Source of the DNA: Allocoprobacillus sp002160865
Lineage (GTDB): Bacteria; Bacillota_I; Bacilli_A; Erysipelotrichales; Coprobacillaceae
Reading direction: 5' to 3'
Assembly (NCBI RefSeq): GCF_042850985.1
Contig: NZ_AP031415.1
Span: 2,294,001-2,358,000, forward strand
Length of the DNA: 64,000 bases
Positions 1 to 8,871 of the stretch are shown one piece after another. Under the pieces are notes generated by a model. It did no database searches. It had not been told where the DNA came from and was given only the letters and a program-made list of their open reading frames with translations. The translations under genes and the position numbers were made by a program. How positions within the stretch are numbered: the first letter of the stretch is position 1; each line of letters begins with the position of its first letter.

Positions 1-1476
1 CTTTGATAATTCTTTTTGATATTGTTCTATAACACTAAAAGGATAAAAAACATCAACATCTAAAATACCATTAATAGAAGACATAGAAAATGAATAAGGT
101 GTTTCTATAATCCCTTTGATTTTCATCTTAACATTTACTGTCTTATAATAAATATCATCCATATCATTATCTATCATACGGTAAACAGGGACGTTGATAG
201 GAATTTCTACTTCTGTCTTTTCATTAACTTCTTGACACATTCTTTCTAATTCATCTTTATGAGCAACAAAATCTTCTATAAATTGACCTGTCTTTAAAAA
301 ATATAAAAAATCAGACGAGATATAAACACCTTCATCATTATTAATTTCTTTCACATCATTTATTTTATAATCATAATTCTCATTATATGATGCAACAGAA
401 AAAGCACCGATACTTGTTTCTATTTTTGATTGGTTTTCTAAATGCCCGTTTTGATATATTCTTAGGATCATGTATTCATCATTTTCATTTAAGTTACTTT
501 CCCAATTTTGATCAATAACAAATGGCCATATCTTTATATGTGACAGTTCTTTGACTGCGTCCAGTTCCTCACCAATAGAAGGTGGATCAGTATCCATTAG
601 AGAATACTCATGATAAAATATACCCCCTTTATTCAAAGGATCCAACTGATCTGCATACTTTTGAATAACTGATTGACCATATAAAATAGAAAAACTACAT
701 AATCCAATCGACAAAGAAACAAAAATAATCATAGTTATTTTTAATAACTTGCGATGTTCAAACATTTTATATAAATATTGTGTATAATGTTTAGAATTTG
801 TTAAAATAGGCGGTTTCATCTCAATCGTTTGAGGACCACTGACTATACTTTGTGTTAATTGGCAATTTTCTATCTGATAAACAACATCAGCTTCTTTTTT
901 CAATAATGCATCATGAGTAAAAATAATAACTGTATGTCCTTGATGAGCATAATCTTTAAGCAGTTTTACAATCAATTGCGTATGATGTTTATCTAAAGAT
1001 GCAGTCGGTTCATCAAAAACAAGTATTTCTGGTTGATGAATCAAAGCCAATAAAATACTCATTCTTATTTTTTCTCCCCCAGATAGTTGTTGAGGATAAA
1101 GAGAATATGTATGCTTGATTTCCAACTGCTCTGCTAGTTCATCAACATCATATCCATGAAATAATGACTGACATAATGCAATATGATCTTTCATTTTTAA
1201 ATCATTAATAAATGCAGGTATCTGATTCACAATCCCCATATGCGTTTGAACAAATTTCTGTTGTTGATTCTCATTCAGATAAGCAATATTTTCATCATTA
1301 TAATAATATTCATAAGTTCCAGTTCTTTGAAAAGTCAATAACTCATGCAGAGTAGATTTCCCACTTCCACTTTTTCCAACAACAACAGTCAATTCATTAT
1401 CTTTAGCACAAAAATAAGCATGATTATAAACAACATGATTATTATATTTTATACATATATGTTTCATCTCTAGCAT
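1..1476 (-). CDS. Fused ABC transporter (ATPase plus MacB/FtsX-like permease), partial
   Basis: The gene enters from the left edge and is open to base 1, so only 492 residues are visible and the C-terminus is missing. The N-terminal part is an ABC ATPase with Walker A GKSGSGKST, signature LSGGEK, Walker B ILVFDEPTASLD and the H-loop FTHDA. It is followed after about residue 230 by a membrane segment (KITMIIFVSLSIGLCSFSIL) and a long extracytoplasmic domain. This layout is typical of bacitracin/lantibiotic-type or MacB-like exporters with ATPase and permease in one chain. The ATG at 1476 is chosen because GGTGG lies just upstream. An internal ATG at 1467 is possible. It lies downstream of a LytTR regulator and AgrC-like kinase, so export of or resistance to a peptide is likely. 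The substrate cannot be read from the sequence. Confidence 0.85.
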   Translation of the reverse strand, partial: MLEMKHICIKYNNHVVYNHAYFCAKDNELTVVVGKSGSGKSTLHELLTFQRTGTYEYYYNDENIAYLNENQQQKFVQTHMGIVNQIPAFINDLKMKDHIALCQSLFHGYDVDELAEQLEIKHTYSLYPQQLSGGEKIRMSILLALIHQPEILVFDEPTASLDKHHTQLIVKLLKDYAHQGHTVIIFTHDALLKKEADVVYQIENCQLTQSIVSGPQTIEMKPPILTNSKHYTQYLYKMFEHRKLLKITMIIFVSLSIGLCSFSILYGQSVIQKYADQLDPLNKGGIFYHEYSLMDTDPPSIGEELDAVKELSHIKIWPFVIDQNWESNLNENDEYMILRIYQNGHLENQSKIETSIGAFSVASYNENYDYKINDVKEINNDEGVYISSDFLYFLKTGQFIEDFVAHKDELERMCQEVNEKTEVEIPINVPVYRMIDNDMDDIYYKTVNVKMKIKGIIETPYSFSMSSINGILDVDVFYPFSVIEQYQKELSK

Positions 1477-1525
1477 AATACCACCGATCTTTCCTTTTAT
1501 CCAATATACCTTTCTTCTCATATTT

Positions 1526-1554
1526 ACTATATTGAAAATCATTTTAAATTGAAA
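1526..1554 (-). promoter_or_regulatory. Candidate promoter of the ABC transporter gene
   Basis: Read on the minus strand, a -35-like TTTCAA (1549-1554) is followed after exactly 17 bases by TATAGT (1526-1531). The -35 is poor, as expected for an activator-dependent promoter. The start codon of the ABC transporter lies about 50 bases further on. Confidence 0.45.
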
Positions 1555-1563
1555 TAAAACAAT

Positions 1564-1593
1564 GATAAACCGTTATTTTTAAGGATAAATCGT
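1564..1593 (-). promoter_or_regulatory. Candidate LytTR-type direct-repeat operator
   Basis: Minus strand carries ACGATTTATC (1584-1593) and ACGGTTTATC (1564-1573). They are identical in nine of ten positions, in the same orientation, and start 20 bases apart. LytTR regulators such as AgrA and ComE/BlpR bind pairs of roughly 9-base direct repeats about two helical turns apart, upstream of a weak -35. Here the proximal repeat ends about nine bases before the candidate -35. A LytTR regulator is encoded two genes upstream. That it binds here is inferred. Confidence 0.45.
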
Positions 1594-1594
1594 A

Positions 1595-2803
1595 TTATTG
1601 TAGTAATAAAGAAAGTTGTATAATAAATAATTTATCATCATATTGAATGCTCATTTCACCATGATATTGATGAACAATTCTACGTATACTTTTTAATCCA
1701 TATCCATGATTTTGCTTATCTTTCTTTGTTTTCAGTGTCTGATCAAAAGAAAAATCTATATCATTAATCACTTGTATATGTAAAATAGGTTGCTCATAAA
1801 TAATATTTAGTCTTATCAAACCCTTTTTAGGACAGTTTTCTATCGCATTATCTAAAACATTGGACAACAAATCATTTAAAACATAATCTTGGATAGGCAA
1901 ACTTTGGGGGACATTTATCAAACATTCTACTTTAATATCTTTCATGTCTGCATTCATAATTTTATTATTGATGATTGCATTTATAAGTTCATTTTTCGTT
2001 TTCACAAATATAGGTATTGATGTAATAATGTATTTTCGATTATTTATTAACTCTTTAATCTTTGCATAAGCTTTTTGATTTAAATAATGATCGATTAATT
2101 GATAATCATGTTTTAAATCATGTTTTGTCATCTTTAATTGATCATAGATATGAAGTAATGCTTGTTCATTTTTAAATTCTTGTTTTAATTTTTCATATTT
2201 TTCTTTTTTATTGTTTAAATCAAACAGATAGAGTAAGAGTATAAAAACACTTAATAAACATAACAATAAGATTCCAAACATTTTTATTAATTCAGGCGTA
2301 TTAGATTTTAAAACAAGATATTCTTGTGTAAAAAATGAAGATACACAATATAAGCCAAATAAAATAACAATCAAAATATAGTCATTCGTTTGGTGCAAAG
2401 TAACACGCATAACTTTTAATCTTTTCAAAAAGAAAAACCCTAATACAAAATAAAAAATCTTAGTATAATAAATATCCAATTCTAATAAACATAATTCATT
2501 AATAAATAATAATATTATATTCATTGTCAAACTATACATATTTTCCAACATCACAACAAACAATATTTCACTAACTTTATTATAAGTAAATATATATGCT
2601 AAAATAAAATTTAAAATAAAAAGAATAAATACTAGTGGGATATCAGAAATATCTGTTAATCCATAAATTGTTACAATACTCACATTTATAATAACCATCA
2701 CTATTCTATAAAACCAGCTCATATTTTTCTTTATATCTAACAGTTCTGTTACAAACCATGTTTGTAATAAAGAACCTATTACATTTAAACCTATCCATTC
2801 CAT
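1595..2803 (-). CDS. AgrC/BlpH-like sensor histidine kinase
   Basis: A 402-residue sensor kinase of the HPK10 (AgrC/ComD/BlpH) class. The first 195 residues are almost entirely hydrophobic and give about six membrane segments. A short coiled stretch (KKEKYEKLKQEF) follows, then the phospho-acceptor motif KHDY with H232, an N-box-like NDLLSNVLDNAIENC and the G-box HGYGLKSI of a GHKL ATPase. The family senses extracellular peptides and phosphorylates a LytTR regulator. Its start overlaps the end of the upstream regulator by 13 bases, so the two are co-translated. The ABC transporter follows. The inducing peptide is not recognisable nearby. Confidence 0.9.
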   Translation of the reverse strand: MEWIGLNVIGSLLQTWFVTELLDIKKNMSWFYRIVMVIINVSIVTIYGLTDISDIPLVFILFILNFILAYIFTYNKVSEILFVVMLENMYSLTMNIILLFINELCLLELDIYYTKIFYFVLGFFFLKRLKVMRVTLHQTNDYILIVILFGLYCVSSFFTQEYLVLKSNTPELIKMFGILLLCLLSVFILLLYLFDLNNKKEKYEKLKQEFKNEQALLHIYDQLKMTKHDLKHDYQLIDHYLNQKAYAKIKELINNRKYIITSIPIFVKTKNELINAIINNKIMNADMKDIKVECLINVPQSLPIQDYVLNDLLSNVLDNAIENCPKKGLIRLNIIYEQPILHIQVINDIDFSFDQTLKTKKDKQNHGYGLKSIRRIVHQYHGEMSIQYDDKLFIIQLSLLLQ

Positions 2804-3486
2804 ATATGTTGACTCCTATATTGCAAATATCTTTGTATAAATGGTTTTTTACTCCCTCGAGTAAAAGGAATGCAAATTTGCTTGACCAGTTCAATATGCT
2901 GTTTTTGTATACTTATAACATAATCTAAATTGATAATGATATGGTTATTTAATTTATAAAAATAATGATGATTTAATTCTTGATATGTTTGTTTAAGTGT
3001 CTGATATGAAGTATATGTTTGCATAGATGTATGAATGATAATTTGATTACGCAATGACTCTACATAAATAATGTCTTGTTGCTTAATATTGATATGAATA
3101 CCTTGAACAATAATAGAAAACGTTGCTTGAACTTGCAAATGCATTTTTTGATACTTCTTGACAAAGTTGTAATAATCTTCATCAAAATGTGATTTCCTAA
3201 TAAAGAAAAATGTATTTTGTTGATAACTGTCATAAACAAAATGATCTATACTTGAAATATAAATAATAATAGTACGAGGATAGAGCTTTGAAATATTCAT
3301 ACCATATTCAAAACTTTCTCCCTCCTTTAACATCACATCTAAAAATACACAATCATATTCTTGATTATAAATCTCATTACAAAAAGATATATAAGTATCT
3401 ATCTGTACATTCTTAAATGTCTGATTTAAATATGTTTTTAATTGATTTATAAATTCTGCATCATCATCAATAATCATTGCCTTCAT
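2791..3486 (-). CDS. LytTR-family response regulator
   Basis: A 231-residue regulator. It has an N-terminal receiver domain with the acidic pocket DDD (residues 7-9) and phospho-acceptor D50 in FLDVML, and a C-terminal LytTR DNA-binding domain (about 125-225, including IYVESLRNQIIIHT and FYKLNNHIIINLDYV). It is the first gene of the unit regulator-kinase-ABC transporter. RBS AAGGATAGGTGAT precedes the ATG. An extended -10 (TGTTAAAAT) lies in the 50-base gap upstream. It probably activates the transporter through the direct repeat at 1564-1593. Confidence 0.92.
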   Translation of the reverse strand: MKAMIIDDDAEFINQLKTYLNQTFKNVQIDTYISFCNEIYNQEYDCVFLDVMLKEGESFEYGMNISKLYPRTIIIYISSIDHFVYDSYQQNTFFFIRKSHFDEDYYNFVKKYQKMHLQVQATFSIIVQGIHINIKQQDIIYVESLRNQIIIHTSMQTYTSYQTLKQTYQELNHHYFYKLNNHIIINLDYVISIQKQHIELVKQICIPFTRGSKKPFIQRYLQYRSQHIWNG

Positions 3487-3534
3487 ATCAATATCACCTA
3501 TCCTTATATTCCTATTTTAACATAAGTTATAATC

Positions 3535-3556
3535 AAAAAACTAGGCTAAGCCTAGT
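3535..3556 (-). terminator. Intrinsic terminator of the P-type ATPase gene
   Basis: On the minus strand the 7-bp stem ACTAGGC/GCCTAGT with loop TTA is followed by six T residues. The hairpin includes the stop codon of the ATPase gene and separates it from the LytTR regulator. Confidence 0.85.
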
Positions 3557-5873
3557 CTTGAGGATGCGCATTCAAATAACGAATGACAATTTGAGATATG
3601 CATGTTGATATCATTAAGCCAAATATCAGCACAATCAAAATATACTGGAATAATTGCATATTAATAGGTGCAAGTTGTAATAAATCATATGTGATATATG
3701 AAACAAGAACAAATGCTATAATATCTATAATTAAGACAACTGTTCGATAAAGATTAATAGGGCTATATATACGATAAATCATATGAATAGATAATATAGC
3801 TGTTGTGTAATACAGAATAGTAAAAACTTGATTCAATGATAACGAAAGAACTGGAGCTAATAACTTTAATGCAATAACACACAATACAATCGCAATAGCA
3901 TTAGGAAATGAATAACGTAGTGTATATCTACCAATAGATTCTTTTTGTTTAGATATATTTTTTTCAAATAAAATCATAAATGAAGGAAATCCTTCAACAA
4001 AGTTATCTAATAATGTCATTTGAAAAGGTATAAAAGGATAAGGCATATTTAAAACAATGCAAGTCATAGAAATAAGTATTGTATAGATTGTTTTTAAATA
4101 ATACATAGAAGCTGAACGTGTGACATTATTAATATCCAGTCTACCCTCTTTTACAACATCTACCATTGTTGATAATTCCCCATTAATCACGACAAACTGT
4201 GAAATCTGTTTAGCTGCATCTGAACCAGAGCCCATCGCAATCGATACATCAGCATCTTTTAAAGCCAAAACATCATTGACACCATCACCTGTCATAGCGA
4301 CTTTTTGTTTATGTTTTTGTAAACATAGAATCATCTCATGTTTTTGTGAAGGTGAGGCACGTCCAATCACATGATAATTCATAATCGCATCTTCTAATTC
4401 TTTTGGTGTTGTAAGTGTAGAAGCATCAATATATTTATGAGCATTTTCAATTCCTGCCTGTTTAGCTAAAGCACTGACAGTGACAGGGTGATCGCCTGAA
4501 ATAATTTTCACATCAACATCATTTTCTTTAAAAAACTGTATTGTTTCTTTCGCATCTTCTCTTAATGGATCAGATATAACTATTAAGCCTAAGGCTGTAC
4601 TTTGCTCCATATTGTCTTGAAAACTATCGAAATCAAAGTGTCTGGCTACAAGCAAAATTCTTGCACCTTGTTGTTTCGCTGATTCAATAGATAGCGGTAA
4701 TATCAAGTCTGGTAAAATAATTTCTGGTGCTCCAACAATAATAGTACCCACTTTTTCCAGTTCCAAAGCGCTCCATTTTCTAGCCGAAGAAAAAGATATT
4801 CTACGCAAAGGTGAATAAGGTGCTTCTCCTTGAAAATAATCTTTCATCGTTAAAAAGGTCGCATTATTATCAAGACTTCCTTTCACAAATGAATTCATGA
4901 TATTCATAAATTGATCATGCCATTGATTTTCAAAAGTATAAACATCTTGTACTTTCATTTTCCCCTGTGTCAATGTTCCTGTTTTATCCAGACATAACAC
5001 ATCGACATGTGATAATGTTTCAATACTAAACATCTCTTGTACAAGCACTTTGCGTTTTCCTAATCTGACAACACTTGTCGCTAATGAAACACTTGTAAGT
5101 AAAACCAAACCAATTGGAAGCATTCCAAGTAAAGCTGTTGAAGTATTCACAATAGTTGATGTTAATGTTTCATTACGAATCCCCAAAGCCTGATATATCA
5201 AACAAATACTAATAGGCAAGACAAGCATACTTGTTAAACGTGTGACTTTTTTAAAAGTCACAACTAAATCAGAAATTACAGGTTTACGCTTTCTTGCTTC
5301 ATTTGCTATTTTGGTTGCATAGTTATCTATTCCTACATGCTCAACACGTGCATGACATGCTCCAGAGACGACAAAACTTCCTGACAACAAATGATCTCCC
5401 ACATCTTTAAAAACAGGGTCAGCTTCTCCAGTCAACAATGATTCATCAACTTCAATGGGTGTATCTAACACGACACTATCCGCTGATATTTGTTGTCCCG
5501 TTTCAAAAAGCACGACATCATGAAGAACAATGTCTTCATTATCTATTTCATATATTTGTTCCTCACGTAAAACTTTTGTTTTAGGTGAAATAATTAAATT
5601 CAAACGTGCTACCATCTGTCGTGAACGTATATCTTGATAAATATGAATGATTGTATTCATAGTCACTATCAATACAAAAAATAAGCTTGACCATGCTTGG
5701 ACATAAATTAAAGCACAAGCAATTACAAAATTATATGCATTAAAGAGTGTAAAAATATGTTCACAAAAAATCTGTCTATGTGTTTTAACCAATGGCTTTG
5801 GTGAAATATTAACATGACCTAATTGCATTTGTTCTTGTACTTCTTGATTTGTTAATCCCTTGACTTTATCCAT
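3552..5873 (-). CDS. P-type cation-transporting ATPase
   Basis: A P-type ATPase of about 773 residues. The visible motifs are the actuator loop LLTGEADP, the phosphorylation site CLDKTGTLTQGK (D at about residue 296) and the hinge MTGDGVNDVLALKDADVSIAMG. There are paired N-terminal membrane helices and a C-terminal helix bundle. The fourth-helix motif reads MLPIGL instead of the PEGL of classical Ca2+ pumps, so the ion is uncertain (Ca2+, Mg2+ or Mn2+ are possible). No N-terminal heavy-metal CxxC domain is present. The ATG at 5873 is preferred to the one at 5915 because GGGTGATG lies directly upstream. It is a single-gene unit ending in its own terminator. Confidence 0.88.
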   Translation of the reverse strand: MDKVKGLTNQEVQEQMQLGHVNISPKPLVKTHRQIFCEHIFTLFNAYNFVIACALIYVQAWSSLFFVLIVTMNTIIHIYQDIRSRQMVARLNLIISPKTKVLREEQIYEIDNEDIVLHDVVLFETGQQISADSVVLDTPIEVDESLLTGEADPVFKDVGDHLLSGSFVVSGACHARVEHVGIDNYATKIANEARKRKPVISDLVVTFKKVTRLTSMLVLPISICLIYQALGIRNETLTSTIVNTSTALLGMLPIGLVLLTSVSLATSVVRLGKRKVLVQEMFSIETLSHVDVLCLDKTGTLTQGKMKVQDVYTFENQWHDQFMNIMNSFVKGSLDNNATFLTMKDYFQGEAPYSPLRRISFSSARKWSALELEKVGTIIVGAPEIILPDLILPLSIESAKQQGARILLVARHFDFDSFQDNMEQSTALGLIVISDPLREDAKETIQFFKENDVDVKIISGDHPVTVSALAKQAGIENAHKYIDASTLTTPKELEDAIMNYHVIGRASPSQKHEMILCLQKHKQKVAMTGDGVNDVLALKDADVSIAMGSGSDAAKQISQFVVINGELSTMVDVVKEGRLDINNVTRSASMYYLKTIYTILISMTCIVLNMPYPFIPFQMTLLDNFVEGFPSFMILFEKNISKQKESIGRYTLRYSFPNAIAIVLCVIALKLLAPVLSLSLNQVFTILYYTTAILSIHMIYRIYSPINLYRTVVLIIDIIAFVLVSYITYDLLQLAPINMQLFQYILIVLIFGLMISTCISQIVIRYLNAHPQD

Positions 5874-5915
5874 TTCATCACCCATTCTGTATATCACTGT
5901 TTTTAATCTTATCAT

Positions 5916-6382
5916 ATTTATATGGAAAAGCCATGAATTTTTTCTTAAGTTTTTCTAAATAAATCTCCTTGATTATATGAGGTAATTAGAATATATAGTC
6001 ATTCTTCACTTTATATTTTAATAGGATGATATACAAGAATAAATAAAATATTATTAATAAGAGTGTTTAAAAATGAAATAAAAAATAATAACGAACACAA
6101 GAGTCATATATAACAATCATTAAAAAGTTATAGAAATTCTTTTGTCAAAAGCAAGTTATGAAGTATCTTTTCAAAAGTAAAAAAAGAAATGGAAAGACCT
6201 ATAATCACATGATATAATGCAATTAAAGGTAAATAACCTTTTTTTTACATGAAAAAACTGATTTTTGTTCAATATTTATGGTCAATAAACAAAAATATTC
6301 TCTTTACAAAATCTTATGTAAAAAATTGATATTGTCTATTTAATAGAAAATTTTATTTATATAAACGAAAGAAGGGATAAAT
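5916..6382. other. Intergenic region between divergent genes
   Basis: This 467-base, very A+T-rich gap holds the divergent promoters of the P-type ATPase and mtnN. No convincing ORF was found. A TGATATAATG element at about 6210-6219 resembles an extended -10. A short hairpin AAAGGT/ACCTTT followed by a T-run (about 6225-6248) lies just after it and could end a short plus-strand transcript. The support is weak. Confidence 0.35.
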
Positions 6383-7081
6383 TTGAAAATTGGAATTATA
6401 TGTGCCACTGATGATGAACTTGCTCCTTTTCTATCTATGATAGATAATTGTAATATCATCAAAAAAGCAATGCTTAAATTTTACGAAGGGGAAATTGATG
6501 GTATGCAAGTTGTTACTCTATTTTCTGGGGTATGTAAAGTCAATGCTGCCATCGCAACACAAATATTGATTGACCACTTCAATGTCAATATGGTTATAAA
6601 TTCAGGAACCGCTGGTGGAATGAATCCAAAATTGAAAATATTTGACACTGTTATATCTACTGAAGTTTGTTATCACGATGTTGCACAAGATACTTTAACA
6701 GAATTTCATCCATGGCTAAAAACTGTATTTTTTAAAGCAGATCAAGAATTGATAAAAATATCAAAAAGTGCTGTAAAAAACATAGAATCAAAAAATAATG
6801 TCTTTTGGGGACGAATTGTGACAGGAGAAGCTTTTATAACAGATATGGGACGTAAAAAGATCAATGATGAATTCGCCCCTTTAGCAGTTGATATGGAAAC
6901 AGCCAGTATTGCTCATGTATGCTATGTAAACAAAATACCATTTCTTTCAATTCGCTGTATTACTGATACTGCTGAGCACAAAGGTGTTGAAAATTTTGAA
7001 AAAAACAGTATCAAATCTTCTATAATTGCAAAAAATATAACTTTAGCTATATTAAAAGAATATATGAATCAGCATAGATGA
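6383..7081 (+). CDS. mtnN: 5'-methylthioadenosine/S-adenosylhomocysteine nucleosidase
   Basis: 232 residues, the usual length for MTA/SAH nucleosidase (Pfs). It cleaves adenine from methylthioadenosine and S-adenosylhomocysteine in methionine salvage and SAM detoxification. Diagnostic stretches are the N-terminal MKIGIICATDDEL, INSGTAGGMNPKL, the purine-binding VTGEAFI and VDMETASIAHVCY (catalytic region), and ITDTAEHK near the end, which supplies the catalytic Asp. The start codon is TTG with GAAGGG seven bases upstream. It is a single gene, convergent with the ilv-leu operon. Confidence 0.93.
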   Translation: MKIGIICATDDELAPFLSMIDNCNIIKKAMLKFYEGEIDGMQVVTLFSGVCKVNAAIATQILIDHFNVNMVINSGTAGGMNPKLKIFDTVISTEVCYHDVAQDTLTEFHPWLKTVFFKADQELIKISKSAVKNIESKNNVFWGRIVTGEAFITDMGRKKINDEFAPLAVDMETASIAHVCYVNKIPFLSIRCITDTAEHKGVENFEKNSIKSSIIAKNITLAILKEYMNQHR

Positions 7082-7127
7082 AGCATAACATTATTAACAA
7101 CGTCTTCATTAAAAATAATATGATCTT

Positions 7128-7156
7128 AAATATCCACCAACTTCTGGTGGATATTT
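7128..7156 (+). terminator. Hairpin after mtnN
   Basis: A perfect 12-bp stem (AAATATCCACCA/TGGTGGATATTT) with a 5-base loop lies 47 bases after the mtnN stop. The bases that follow (ATTG) are not a T-run, so termination may be inefficient. Its position between convergent genes still suggests this role. Confidence 0.6.
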
Positions 7157-7165
7157 ATTGTATAC

Positions 7166-7191
7166 AAAAAGGAATAGCTTTTGACTATTCC
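7166..7191 (-). terminator. Intrinsic terminator of the leu-ilv operon
   Basis: On the minus strand GGAATAG/CTATTCC with a 7-base loop is followed by TTTTT. The stem begins within the ilvB stop codon and marks the end of the operon. Confidence 0.85.
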
Positions 7192-8861
7192 TGAATATCA
7201 TTTTGATCAAAGACATCATCAATTGGAGCACCCGGTGCAACCATAGGAAAGACCTTATCATCTTCTTCTATCACACATTCAATTACAACCGGTCCTTGAC
7301 TATCCATTGCTTCCAGTATTGCTGGAGCCACTTCTTCTTTCTTTGTGACTTTAATGGCTTTACAACCTAAACCTTCTGCTGTTTTACAAAAATCAACTTT
7401 ATCATCTAAAACTGTTGCAGAATAACGCTTTCCATAGAATAATGTCTGCCATTGACGTACCATTCCCAAGACATGATTATTTAAAATCACTTCAATAATA
7501 GGTACATTGTAACGTGAAGCTGTTGCCAATTCATTCATATTCATTCTAAAGCAGCCATCTCCAGCAATATTAAAGACATATTGATCTGGTTTTCCATATT
7601 TGACACCAATAGATGCTCCTAAACCATAACCCATTGTTCCAAGTCCACCACTTGTAATCAACTGACATGGTCTTTTAAAATGATAATATTGAGCAGCCCA
7701 CATCTGATTTTGACCAACTTCTGTACAGATAATTGCATTATTATCTGTGAGTGCTTCAATTTGTTCAATCACATAAGGTCCAGTTAATTTATCTGTATCA
7801 TAAGTTAAAGGATATTGTTCTTTTAAAGCACGAATTTCTTTTAACCATTGTGAATGATTCTGTTGTTTTAATAATAAATTCAATGCATTCAAAACACTTT
7901 TTGCATCGCCTACAATTCCTAAATCCACATTTACATTTTTATTGATTTCTGCCTCATCGACATCAATGTGAATAATCTTTGCACGTTTAGCAAATCTTTG
8001 TGCATTTCCAATGACACGATCACTAAATCTGGCACCAATCGCAATTAAAAGGTCACATTGAGAAACACCTAGATTACTTGTTTTTGTTCCATGCATTCCA
8101 AGCATTCCTGTATAACGTGGATTTGTTCCATCAAATGCCCCTTTCCCCATTAATGAATCAGTTACAGGCGCATCAATCTTTTCAACAAATTCACGCAATT
8201 CTTCAGAAGCATGAGAACGTACAACTCCTCCACCAACAAACACAAATGGTTTATGACTTTTTTCAATCATTTCAATCGCTTGTTTTAAAGTAGATGTTGG
8301 ATAAGTATAACTGCGTCTTTCAATTTTTTCTGGTTTTTGTGATTGATATTCACATTTGGCAGCTGTGACATCTTTTGTAATATCCACAAGAACTGGACCT
8401 GGTCTTCCTTCTTTTGCAATCTGGAAAGCTTTACGAATAATAGGTGCTAAACTTTCCACATCTTTAACAATATAATTGTGTTTTGTAATAGGCATTGTCA
8501 CACCCGTAATATCGACTTCCTGAAAACTATCTTTTCCTAACAATGGCACACCTACGTTAGCAGTAATCGCTACTAAAGGGACAGAATCCATATAAGCTGT
8601 TGCTATGCCTGTCACAAGATTTGTCGCACCCGGTCCACTTGTTGCCATGCAAACGCCTACTTTTCCAGTTGCTCTGGCATAACCATCTGCCGCATGGGCA
8701 GCTCCTTGTTCATGAGAAGTTAAAACATGATTAATTTTATCACGATAGTTATATAAACTGTCATAAACATTCAGGATTGTTCCTCCGGGATACCCAAAAA
8801 CAGTATCAACGCCTTGTTCCAATAAACATTCTATGACTATATCGGCTCCAGTTAATAACAT
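7185..8861 (-). CDS. ilvB: Acetolactate synthase, large (catalytic) subunit
   Basis: 558 residues, thiamine-diphosphate dependent. It condenses pyruvate to acetolactate, or pyruvate with 2-oxobutyrate, in valine, leucine and isoleucine synthesis. The catalytic Glu is E51 in TSHEQGAAHAADG. A central FAD/ROK-like domain follows, and the ThDP-Mg motif is GDGCFRMN to ILNN near residue 450. RBS GGGGGAAG is ten bases from the stop of ilvD. Unusually, the regulatory subunit gene ilvN lies six genes upstream, near the start of the operon, instead of next to ilvB. The gene is otherwise intact and ends at the operon terminator. Confidence 0.96.
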   Translation of the reverse strand: MLLTGADIVIECLLEQGVDTVFGYPGGTILNVYDSLYNYRDKINHVLTSHEQGAAHAADGYARATGKVGVCMATSGPGATNLVTGIATAYMDSVPLVAITANVGVPLLGKDSFQEVDITGVTMPITKHNYIVKDVESLAPIIRKAFQIAKEGRPGPVLVDITKDVTAAKCEYQSQKPEKIERRSYTYPTSTLKQAIEMIEKSHKPFVFVGGGVVRSHASEELREFVEKIDAPVTDSLMGKGAFDGTNPRYTGMLGMHGTKTSNLGVSQCDLLIAIGARFSDRVIGNAQRFAKRAKIIHIDVDEAEINKNVNVDLGIVGDAKSVLNALNLLLKQQNHSQWLKEIRALKEQYPLTYDTDKLTGPYVIEQIEALTDNNAIICTEVGQNQMWAAQYYHFKRPCQLITSGGLGTMGYGLGASIGVKYGKPDQYVFNIAGDGCFRMNMNELATASRYNVPIIEVILNNHVLGMVRQWQTLFYGKRYSATVLDDKVDFCKTAEGLGCKAIKVTKKEEVAPAILEAMDSQGPVVIECVIEEDDKVFPMVAPGAPIDDVFDQNDIQE

Positions 8862-8871
8862 ATACTTCCCC

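Noticed and set aside
6225..6248. Hairpin with T-run in the mtnN upstream region as a riboswitch
   Set aside because: The stem is only 6 bp of A/T-rich sequence and no known aptamer motif (SAM or SAH type) is visible upstream.
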